This document shows positions 1 to 5,540 of a stretch of DNA of 6,317 bases, piece by piece (positions within the stretch are counted from its first letter, which is position 1; each line of letters starts with the position of its first letter). Source of the DNA: an uncultured bacterium (lineage in GTDB: Bacteria; Verrucomicrobiota; Lentisphaeria; Oligosphaerales; Oligosphaeraceae); contig URJM01000091.1 in assembly GCA_900548225.1 (NCBI GenBank), positions 1-6,317 on the forward strand. The letters run 5' to 3'. A program made the position numbers and the translations under genes. The notes beneath the pieces were generated by a model that did no database searches, was not told where the DNA came from, and worked only from the letters and a program-made list of their open reading frames with translations.

Positions 1-262
1 CATGTATTCGTGTGCATTCGTGGTTTAGAGGAATGCCGCGAAAAAGGAGAAGGCGCGGGTGTTCCTGAAGCGAAGGGGGGGCGGAACCACGAAAAGACAC
101 GAATGTACACGAATGTCATCCTCCCGTGGGCCGGATACGCTGTTTGTCAGCATGTGTCCGGGCTATGGATTTTCGTGTATTTCGTGGTTCAGGGATTCAA
201 CTCCCACCTTCTGCGCCTTCACTTTGAAAAGCGGCGCAGTCCTCCCGTTGCCATTCTCCTTA
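1..262. other. Non-coding region with degenerate repeats downstream of manC
   Basis: No convincing gene lies here; the open frames that cross it have no recognisable protein character. It holds three related repeat copies (6-26, 85-118 and 169-190, listed separately). Between 26 and 85 there is a purine-rich stretch with a run of seven G at 75-81. Close to the manC stop, CTGCGCC at 211-217 can pair with GGCGCAG at 233-239 around a 15-nt loop. It lies about 25 bp past the stop, but it is not followed by a T run on the minus strand, so it is at best a weak terminator. Confidence 0.6.
6..190. repeat. Three decamer-phased repeat copies in alternating orientation
   Basis: Read on one strand, each copy follows AACCACGAA-nnn-ACACGAA. 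Copy 1 (6-26) and copy 3 (169-190) carry it on the minus strand; copy 2 (85-118) carries it on the plus strand. Copy 2 contains an exact tandem decamer, ACACGAATGT at 97-106 and 107-116, preceded by the looser unit CCACGAAAAG. Copies 1 and 2 are complementary at 17 of 20 positions, and copies 2 and 3 pair similarly with a one-base gap, so each neighbouring pair could form a stem around the 50-60 bp between them. The spacing of about 10 bp puts each unit on the same DNA face. The function is unknown. I have an impression of similar CACGAA-type intergenic repeats in verrucomicrobial and related genomes, but could not check it. Confidence 0.7.
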
Positions 263-1369
263 TTAGAGTTGCGTCGCGTCTCGTTCGCGGAGTGCTGCGA
301 CGACGTCTCGGACATCCTGCGTGCGGTCCTTTGGCATAATCAGGACGGCATCGTCGTCCACCACCACCACCATGTCCTTGAGTCCGACAGTTGCGACAGC
401 GATCTTCTTTTGTCCTGGCGAGTTATAGATGATGCTGGAGTTGCAGTCAATGACGACTGGGTTTCCGAACGCCACGTTGTCGTTGTTGTCCGACGGGAAT
501 GTTCTTTGTATGACCTCCCAGCTTCCCAGGTCGTCCCAGAGGAAGTTTCCTGGGATGACGGAGATTCTGTCCGACTTTTCCATTAGTGCGTAGTCGATTG
601 AGACAGAGGGCATGGCGTCGAAGATCACCTGTGTGCGTCGTTCGTCATCAGCCATGATTGCGTCAGTGAGGTCTTCGAGAGTTTCTGCGAGGATAGGGTT
701 AGCCCTTCCGAACTCGTTTTGGAATGTTGATAGTCTCCAGAAGAACATTCCCGAGTTCCAGTAGCAATTTCCTCCTGCGATGTACTTTGCGGCGTTTTCG
801 CGGGATGGTTTTTCGTGGAATTCCGTGACCCTGTACAGTGGGAACTTTTCGTTTTTGTTAAGTGACTTGTCTGTTCCGTCCACCTGGAGATATCCATATC
901 CTGTTTCAGGTCTGACGGGTCTGATTCCGATAGTGACGAGTGTATCGTTGTTTTCGGCCTCGTCGAGTGCGGCTGTGGCGGTTTCGGCGAATGGTGCGAG
1001 TTCCGGGATGCGGTGGTCTGCGGGGAAGACGCCCATCGTCACGCCCTCTGGTCCCAGTTGGCGGAATCGTGCGAGAATCGACGCGGAGGCGTAGATAAGG
1101 CATCCGGCGGTGTTTCTGTGGCTAGGCTCTGCGATAACATTCTCTGCGGGGATGCCAAGTGCGGATGCAGTGATGGTCTCCTTGAGAGTCTGGCTGGTTG
1201 CGATGAAGACATTTTCTGCGGGGACGACTGCCTTGGCGCGTTCCACCGCCTCCGCCAGGAGGGACTGTCCGCTGCTTGTCAGAGTCAGGAGTTGCTTTGG
1301 GCGGGACGCGCGGGACATTGGCCAGAAACGGTCTCCTGTTCCTCCCGCCATGATTACAATCACTCTCAT
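263..1369 (-). CDS. manC: Mannose-1-phosphate guanylyltransferase (GDP-mannose pyrophosphorylase), short form
   Basis: This cytosolic enzyme converts mannose 1-phosphate and GTP to GDP-mannose and pyrophosphate, supplying mannose and fucose donors for capsule, O-antigen and other glycans. The 368-residue product shows the family motifs in order: the nucleotide-binding signature at 8-28 (AGGTGDRFWPMSR followed by PKQLL, with K25), EPSHRNTAG at 81-89, PADHR at 116-120, PETGYGYL at 154-161, EFHEKP at 183-188, YWNSGMFFW at 203-211, SIDYALMEK at 257-265 and WDDLGSW at 278-284. It ends after the beta-helix-like region and lacks the C-terminal phosphomannose isomerase cupin domain of the roughly 470-residue bifunctional enzymes, which is normal for short-form members. 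The start is well supported: AGGAGG (plus-strand 1379-1384) lies 9 nt before the ATG. It is last in the minus-strand block, 112 bp after rsfS. I see no truncation or missing motif. Confidence 0.95.
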   Translation of the reverse strand: MRVIVIMAGGTGDRFWPMSRASRPKQLLTLTSSGQSLLAEAVERAKAVVPAENVFIATSQTLKETITASALGIPAENVIAEPSHRNTAGCLIYASASILARFRQLGPEGVTMGVFPADHRIPELAPFAETATAALDEAENNDTLVTIGIRPVRPETGYGYLQVDGTDKSLNKNEKFPLYRVTEFHEKPSRENAAKYIAGGNCYWNSGMFFWRLSTFQNEFGRANPILAETLEDLTDAIMADDERRTQVIFDAMPSVSIDYALMEKSDRISVIPGNFLWDDLGSWEVIQRTFPSDNNDNVAFGNPVVIDCNSSIIYNSPGQKKIAVATVGLKDMVVVVDDDAVLIMPKDRTQDVRDVVAALRERDATQL

Positions 1370-1409
1370 GACCTAATTCCTCCTATTATTGGTTTCGCAT
1401 CCGACCGTA

Positions 1410-1424
1410 ATGCCGTGGTGGCAT
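1410..1424 (-). other. Small hairpin between rsfS and manC
   Basis: ATGCC at 1410-1414 pairs perfectly with GGCAT at 1420-1424 around a 5-nt loop. It sits about 40 bp upstream of the manC start within the 112-bp gap. There is no T run after it on the minus strand, so it is not a classical terminator; it may only be a leader stem or chance. Confidence 0.25.
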
Positions 1425-1481
1425 GGTGGAGCGTTTTGTTCTTGTTGTCGTGTTGTGGCTTGTTTTGTAAGGTTTTGTCAA

Positions 1482-1895
1482 TTATCGTCCTGTAAAACCT
1501 GGTGCAGGACTGGATGGGGTCGAGCGGTAGACCACCTTTGATTCGTCCCAGAGTTCCTCGAGTTGGTAGAAGTTTCTCATTTCTGGTTCGAGGATATGGA
1601 CGAGTACGACTCCGTAGTCCAGTGCCATCCACCGGCTTTCGGCCTCTCCGTCGGTTCCCCGTGGTCTGAGTCCCGTTTCGGCTAGTGCCTTTTTGACATG
1701 GTTAGCGATTGCCCTGATATGTGGCATGGATGTTCCGCTGCAGACGACGTAGTATTCTGCCACCATAGTCTGTCTGTCCCGGACATCGAAGAGGAGGATA
1801 TCCTGTGCCTTTGTGTCCTCGCATGTCTTTACGCACAGCTTTGCGATTTCGAGGGAATCCATTGTGGTTGTGCCTTCGTTCCTTTCTTCTGCCAT
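1482..1895 (-). CDS. rsfS: Ribosomal silencing factor RsfS (Iojap/YbeB family)
   Basis: Family members bind ribosomal protein uL14 on the 50S subunit and block its joining to 30S, lowering translation under nutrient limitation. The 137-residue product covers the whole domain: KAQDILLFDV at 29-38, AEYYVVCSGTS at 46-56, the helix HIRAIANHVKKAL at 59-71, W89 followed by DYG at 93-95 and VHI at 99-101, and YQLEELW at 110-116. Two positions differ from the usual pattern. The acid before the YYVV strand is Glu47 where Asp is common, and the acid after DYG is Val96. A short tail (about 124-137, rich in Ser, Pro and Gly) follows the domain. The start is the ATG with AGGAG (1907-1911) 11 nt upstream; Met12 is a less likely alternative. 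It lies 112 bp downstream of nadD, its common neighbour in many bacteria. Confidence 0.93.
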   Translation of the reverse strand: MAEERNEGTTTMDSLEIAKLCVKTCEDTKAQDILLFDVRDRQTMVAEYYVVCSGTSMPHIRAIANHVKKALAETGLRPRGTDGEAESRWMALDYGVVLVHILEPEMRNFYQLEELWDESKVVYRSTPSSPAPGFTGR

Positions 1896-2007
1896 ATTAT
1901 CTGTTTCTCCTATTGCTGGTTCGGTCAGGGGTGCCGTCGTCGTCAGCCCTTTTGTGCGTCATGTAACTATGTGTGTGGTTGGGCCGATGTGTTTGGCGTG
2001 CCTATTC

Positions 2008-2817
2008 CTACTTGTAGAGATCATGTTCCTGGATGTATTTCCAGACGGAGGGTGTGAGATACGGCGACAGGTCTCCTCCGCGTGCGATTCCGTTGCGGAT
2101 ATCCGACGAGGAGAGGTCCCACACTGGGAAGTCCTCTGTGGAGAGCCTTGCCCGGATGAGTCGTGGTGCCAGCGTGTGGTAGAGTCGGATGATTGCCGCG
2201 TCGCTGACCCTTTCGTGTCCGGGTCGTGGATAGATGAGGAATTCGAAGTTTCGGATGAGGCTTCCCGCCTGTCTCCAGTCCTTGAGGTCTTCAAGGCAGT
2301 CGCTTCCCATGAGGAACTTGAGCTCGTAGTCTGGAAATCCCTGCTTGAGCATCATCATGGTGTCGTATGTGTATGATGCATCTCCGTCTCGCCTGCATTC
2401 GATGTCGCTGAGGCTGAACCGGTATTCGCATTCCTTGACACGCCCGTCCACGAGCTTGATTTCGTATGTTGGCTTTTCAGCGATTGCGTCGTCGATTGCC
2501 AGTGAGAGCATTTCGAGGCGGTCGTCGCATGTTTCGGCCTGTTTCGAGGGCTTGAAAGGGGAGCGTTTTGCGGGGACGAAGAGAATCTCGTCCGCCAGGT
2601 CATGTTCCAGGACTTGCCTGGCGAGTTTGACATGGCCCAGATGGACAGGGTCGAAGGAGCCTCCGAAGACTGCCAGCCTCCATTTTCTGGAGAATGGCAG
2701 TCCTTCGTTGGGATTGACCTCATTGGTGAGATATTCTTCGGCAGGAAGCCACTTTGACGGCTCGTCCGAGCCGCGCTCCCTGCGCGGCCGACGTTCTTTG
2801 AAATCGTCTTCAGCCAT
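2008..2817 (-). CDS. nadD: Nicotinate-nucleotide adenylyltransferase with N-terminal extension
   Basis: The enzyme joins ATP and nicotinate mononucleotide to give deamido-NAD and pyrophosphate, a committed late step of NAD synthesis in the cytosol. The 269-residue product has the HIGH-superfamily core: GGSFDPVHLGH at 52-62 (HLGH catalytic), FVPAKRSPFK at 80-89 (substrate contacts), SYTYDT at 148-153, GSD at 171-173 and LSSSDIR at 235-241 (the ISSTxIR-type ATP site). Bacterial NadD is usually about 190-215 residues and begins directly at the GGSFDP strand; here 46-49 charged residues precede it. An in-frame TAA (2818-2820) directly abuts the ATG, and I see no ATG, GTG or TTG between it and the core, so this start is the only ordinary one. 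No Shine-Dalgarno sequence precedes it; the leader instead reads CACCTCCT there. The next gene is rsfS, a common partner. Confidence 0.93.
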   Translation of the reverse strand: MAEDDFKERRPRRERGSDEPSKWLPAEEYLTNEVNPNEGLPFSRKWRLAVFGGSFDPVHLGHVKLARQVLEHDLADEILFVPAKRSPFKPSKQAETCDDRLEMLSLAIDDAIAEKPTYEIKLVDGRVKECEYRFSLSDIECRRDGDASYTYDTMMMLKQGFPDYELKFLMGSDCLEDLKDWRQAGSLIRNFEFLIYPRPGHERVSDAAIIRLYHTLAPRLIRARLSTEDFPVWDLSSSDIRNGIARGGDLSPYLTPSVWKYIQEHDLYK

Positions 2818-2837
2818 TTACAGGAGGTGTCGTTATT

Positions 2838-2965
2838 CGGTCCAATCCGCCGTATGCCTGGGGTGATATGGGTTGTGGGGCGTATCGTCGGGGCAGGGGG
2901 TTGTCCTGCCGTCCATTCTTCGCCCGTGTCTTTCTGCGGCGGTCGGCATTGGCGGAATTGGACCG
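2838..2965. other. Long imperfect inverted repeat in the nadD leader (candidate structured RNA)
   Basis: The arms 2838-2858 and 2945-2965 are complementary apart from a small internal mismatch and a one-base bulge (CGGTCCAAT against ATTGGACCG, CCGCC against GGCGG, ATGCC against GGCAT). Inside, GGGCG at 2878-2882 can pair with CGCCC at 2921-2925, and GGCAGG at 2892-2897 with CCTGCC at 2905-2910, giving a nested rod. Almost all pairs are Watson-Crick, so either strand could form it. If transcribed on the minus strand it would be part of the nadD leader. I looked for RNase P, tmRNA and SRP RNA hallmarks and saw none. Whether it is a regulatory leader, an independent small RNA or a DNA element is open. 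Confidence 0.5.
2860..2900 (+). other. G-tract cluster, possible G-quadruplex
   Basis: Five runs of three or more G occur on the plus strand at 2860-2863, 2870-2872, 2877-2880, 2890-2893 and 2896-2900, with loops of 6, 4, 9 and 2 nt. One loop exceeds the strict 7-nt limit, so this fits only a relaxed G-quadruplex pattern. The plus strand is the template strand for nadD. The cluster sits in the left part of the loop enclosed by the inverted repeat 2838-2965. Confidence 0.35.
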
Positions 2966-2992
2966 CGTGATTTCGCGTATGCGTGTGTTCTA

Positions 2993-3008
2993 TGGATGAG
3001 GTCATCCA
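2993..3008. other. Short perfect hairpin in the nadD leader
   Basis: TGGATG at 2993-2998 and CATCCA at 3003-3008 form a 6-bp stem with a 4-nt loop. It lies between the long inverted repeat and the strong GC hairpin, adding to the dense secondary structure of this gap. Confidence 0.4.
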
Positions 3009-3014
3009 CCGCGA

Positions 3015-3047
3015 TGCGGAGTCCCCGGGGAGCCGGGGGCTGCCGCA
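3015..3047 (-). terminator. Strong GC hairpin past the EF-G-like gene, possible terminator without U tract
   Basis: The hairpin begins 27 bp past the stop of the EF-G-like gene. TGCGG at 3015-3019 pairs with CCGCA at 3043-3047, and after a one-base bulge a second stem runs to CCCCGG (3023-3028) against CCGGGG (3033-3038), closed by a 4-nt loop. This gives about 14 pairs on the plus strand, including one G-T; on the minus strand that pair becomes an A-C mismatch. No T run follows on either strand, so it is not a textbook intrinsic terminator. It could end or attenuate transcription, protect the 3' end, or belong to the nadD leader structure. Confidence 0.35.
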
Positions 3048-3073
3048 CCGGATGTCTGTCGTGGCCTGTGGGG

Positions 3074-5104
3074 CTATTCCTCGTCCTCCTCTTCCTTTGC
3101 GGCGGCTTCCTGGATTTGCTTTGCGATCGCGGAGGGGACCGGGTCGTAGCGGTCGAACTTCATCTTGAAGAATCCGCGTCCCTGGGTCATGGAGCGGAGC
3201 TGGCTGGGATACTTGTAGACCTCTGCCAGGGGCATTTCGGCGGTGAGCACCTGCTGTCCGTCCAGGCGGTCCATTCCGAGGATGCGTCCACGGCGGGTAT
3301 TGAGGTCTCCCTGGATTGCGCCCATGTATTCGTCAGGGAACTCGATGGTCAGGTTCATGATAGGCTCGAGAAGTTCGGGCTTTGCCTGTGCCATTGCCGC
3401 GCGGAATGCTCCCCTTGTTGCAATCTTGAACGCCATTTCGGAGGAGTCGACGGGGTGATACTTTCCGAAGAAGACGACTGCCTTGAAGTTGATGCACTTC
3501 GAGTGGGAGAGAGGTCCGGAGAGGCGGGTTTCGGCGACGCCCTTCTCGATGGCCGGGATGAAGTTCTTCGGGATTGCGCCGCCGACGACCTCGTTGCCGA
3601 ACTGGTATTCCTCCTCGGCGGTCTCGCCCTGGAAGGGCTCAAGACGCATGTGGACCTCGGCGAACTGACCATGTCCGCCGGACTGCTTCTTGTGTCGGAA
3701 TTCCGCCTTGCCGATGCTGCGGACGGTTTCGCGGTATGCGACGCGCGGGGGTTCGAGTGCGACCTGGACCTTGAAGTCGTTCTTCATGCGGTTCACGAGC
3801 AGGTTGATCTGCTGGTCTCCCTGTCCGCTGATGATGGTCTGGTGCGTCTCGGGGTTTCGGGTCATGGTGAGGGTCTTGTCCTCGGCCAGCAGTCGTGCCA
3901 GAGCCGCGGCCAGCTTGTCGTCCTCGCCCTTTGCCACCGCCGTGATGGAGTACATGGTGGTGGGCTGCGGGTAGTCGACGGGGGCCATGACGATGTCGTT
4001 TGCGCCTCCGGAGAGGATTTCGAGCATGCCGGTGTTCTTGAGTTTCGCCACGGCGACGATTTCGCCGGCTCCGGCCTCGTCCACCGCCTCCTGGTTCTTG
4101 CCCTGGATTCGCAGAAGTCCGCCGAGCCGTTCCGTGCCCTGGTTTGAGGTGTTGACCAGCTCCATGTCCTTCTTGAAGGTGCCGGAGAGGATGCGGATGT
4201 ATGTCAGCTGGCCGATGAATGTGTCGTTGACCGACTTGAAGACATATCCGACGGGGGTGGTTCCGGCGCGGTCGACCGTGCCGGAGGCCAGGTTGACGGG
4301 GATCGGGTCGGTGGGGGCGGGGCCGTACTGGGAGATGAAGTCGAGAAGCTCGTCCACGCCGATGTTCTTGGCGACGGAGCCGGCGAAGATCGGGACGACG
4401 TTCTCGGTCAGGACGGCCTTGCGCAGCCCGTGCAGGATGTCCTCGTCGGAAAGGGTGCCTTCCTCGAAGAACTTGTTCATGAGTTCCTCGTCGGACTCGG
4501 CGATGCACTCGACAAGCGCGTTGTGGTTTTCCTCGACCTCCGGGCTGCGGGACGCGGCGTCGCTTCCCAGGACGCTGGCGACGGCGCTGAACTTGGACTT
4601 TTCGCCCACGGGAATCGTGAGGGCGACGGACGCCTTCTTGATGCAGGTCTCCTTGAGCTGGTCGATGGTGCGTTCGAAGTCCGCCTCCTCCTTGTCGCAT
4701 CCGTTGACGAAGACCATTCGGGGCAGGTGCAGGTCCCGTGCCATGCGCCACGCCCTGATGGTTCCGGGGCCGATGCCCTGCGCCGCGTCCACGACTAGTA
4801 CCAGGAGGTCGCTGGCGGTGATGGCGTTGAGCGCGTCGCCGCAGAAGTCGGAGGATCCGGGAGTGTCAACGAAGAAGAAGTGTCCGTCCTTCCATGCCGT
4901 GTTCAGGATTGCCGAGTAGATGGAGCTTTTACGGTCCTGTTCCTCCTTGCGGAAGTCAGAGACGCTGGTGCCGGCGTCGACGCTGCCCTGACGGGAGACC
5001 GCGCCGCCCTTGAAGAGGATCAGGTCGGAGAGCGAGGTCTTGCCGGCGCCCGCCTGGCCAGCCAGCACGAAATTGCGAATGCGTTCGGTGGGACAATTTT
5101 TCAC
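3074..5104 (-). CDS. Elongation factor G-like GTPase (EF-G paralogue) with atypical G motifs
   Basis: The 676-residue product has the full EF-G architecture. The G domain spans about 1-285: P-loop GQAGAGKTS at 16-24, switch I GTSVSDF at 45-51 with RKSSI at 58-62, and DTPG at 80-83. Domain II spans about 285-380, domain III about 385-455, domain IV about 456-580 (GGHGQFAEV at 476-484; loop YHPVDSSEMAFKIA at 549-562 keeps the histidine equivalent to the translocation-critical EF-G loop), and domain V about 580-660, followed by an acidic tail. Three G-domain positions are unlike translocating EF-G: Ser84 replaces the catalytic His of DTPGH, NGCD (134-137) replaces NKxD, and the P-loop lacks the HVDH sequence. 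This matches the EF-G-like (EF-G2 type) paralogues, whose role is poorly defined, rather than housekeeping FusA. The start is GTG, with AGGAG 6 nt upstream. It is divergent from the oxidoreductase gene and 256 bp ahead of nadD. Confidence 0.9.
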   Translation of the reverse strand: MKNCPTERIRNFVLAGQAGAGKTSLSDLILFKGGAVSRQGSVDAGTSVSDFRKEEQDRKSSIYSAILNTAWKDGHFFFVDTPGSSDFCGDALNAITASDLLVLVVDAAQGIGPGTIRAWRMARDLHLPRMVFVNGCDKEEADFERTIDQLKETCIKKASVALTIPVGEKSKFSAVASVLGSDAASRSPEVEENHNALVECIAESDEELMNKFFEEGTLSDEDILHGLRKAVLTENVVPIFAGSVAKNIGVDELLDFISQYGPAPTDPIPVNLASGTVDRAGTTPVGYVFKSVNDTFIGQLTYIRILSGTFKKDMELVNTSNQGTERLGGLLRIQGKNQEAVDEAGAGEIVAVAKLKNTGMLEILSGGANDIVMAPVDYPQPTTMYSITAVAKGEDDKLAAALARLLAEDKTLTMTRNPETHQTIISGQGDQQINLLVNRMKNDFKVQVALEPPRVAYRETVRSIGKAEFRHKKQSGGHGQFAEVHMRLEPFQGETAEEEYQFGNEVVGGAIPKNFIPAIEKGVAETRLSGPLSHSKCINFKAVVFFGKYHPVDSSEMAFKIATRGAFRAAMAQAKPELLEPIMNLTIEFPDEYMGAIQGDLNTRRGRILGMDRLDGQQVLTAEMPLAEVYKYPSQLRSMTQGRGFFKMKFDRYDPVPSAIAKQIQEAAAKEEEDEE

Positions 5105-5540
5105 GAGAATCTCCTGGGTGGTTGGGTTGGTTGACGATTGAATGAAGATGTGTACGAATGCAGATGAAATTGGCAGTCCGCGTCATCGTGCGGAGGAGAA
5201 GCACAGCCACGCTTCCAGCCTCGGTAGGATGCAGGGCGCGGCGTGGATGTCAGAGAAGAGAGACAATGTAATACCCGCCTACCCACTTTTCCAAAGCCAT
5301 TCCAAAAATATGCCCCGTCCGCCTCAATTGTGCGAGCCATGGGCGGTCTGCCGTGCCTGGCGGCTTGTCCTTCTGGCAGACGGCGGAATGGGGTCGTGGT
5401 TTTGGCAAGTGAATCCCTCTTCGATAGAAGTCCGCTGAAGTGGAAGTATATTCAGGGCAGTTACGGCGGTTTTGCCGTCGACTTCAGTCCTTGGATTTTA
5501 TCATCCACCTAAGAACCACCCCCGAGCGCATTTCGTTGCT
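5105..5540. other. Divergent intergenic region
   Basis: This 436-bp stretch separates two divergent genes and should hold both promoters. I see no protein-like frame and no RNA gene. Inverted repeats are GTCTGCC 5346-5352 with GGCAGAC 5375-5381, and CTGAAGT 5435-5441 with ACTTCAG 5481-5487. The second encloses a small stem, ACGGC 5463-5467 with GCCGT 5474-5478. This nested pair sits 54-106 bp upstream of the oxidoreductase start and could be an operator or leader stem. TATCAT at 5499-5504 resembles a -10 box but has no well-spaced -35. No confident promoter can be drawn for either gene. Confidence 0.5.
5111..5115 (-). promoter_or_regulatory. Ribosome binding site that fixes the GTG start of the EF-G-like gene
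   Basis: On the minus strand AGGAG is followed by six bases (ATTCTC) and then GTG at 5102-5104. The reading frame then goes directly into the conserved P-loop strand, about 10 residues in, so no internal start is plausible. Confidence 0.8.

Noticed and set aside
85..118. Decamer repeats as a CRISPR array
   Set aside because: Units are 10 bp with 0-3 bp between them and alternate in orientation; there are no regular 30-40 bp spacers and no cas genes.
211..239. Hairpin CTGCGCC/GGCGCAG as the manC terminator
   Set aside because: The stem is 7 bp with a 15-nt loop and no T run follows on the minus strand, so I mention it only as a weak possibility.
1476..1481. TTGACA on the minus strand directly after the rsfS stop, as a -35 box for manC
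   Set aside because: At 16-18 bp spacing the sequence is CCACAA/CACAAC, which is not a credible -10 box.
2854..2970. Small plus-strand frame of 38 codons after AGGAGGTG
   Set aside because: The ribosome-site-like sequence is about 26 nt from the ATG, too far, and the peptide covers the inverted repeat and G tracts with no protein-like pattern.
2873..4147. Plus-strand open frame of 424 codons across the EF-G-like gene
   Set aside because: It is antisense to the well-supported EF-G-like gene and rich in Val, Leu, Gly and Asp as expected from reversing GC-rich codons. It has no recognisable motif. A second antisense frame at 3987-4919 and a same-strand Arg/Pro/His-rich frame at 3639-4751 are rejected for the same reason.
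5101..5340. Minus-strand frame of 79 codons upstream of the EF-G-like gene
   Set aside because: Its end overlaps the EF-G-like start, the composition is irregular, and no ribosome site or family resemblance was seen.
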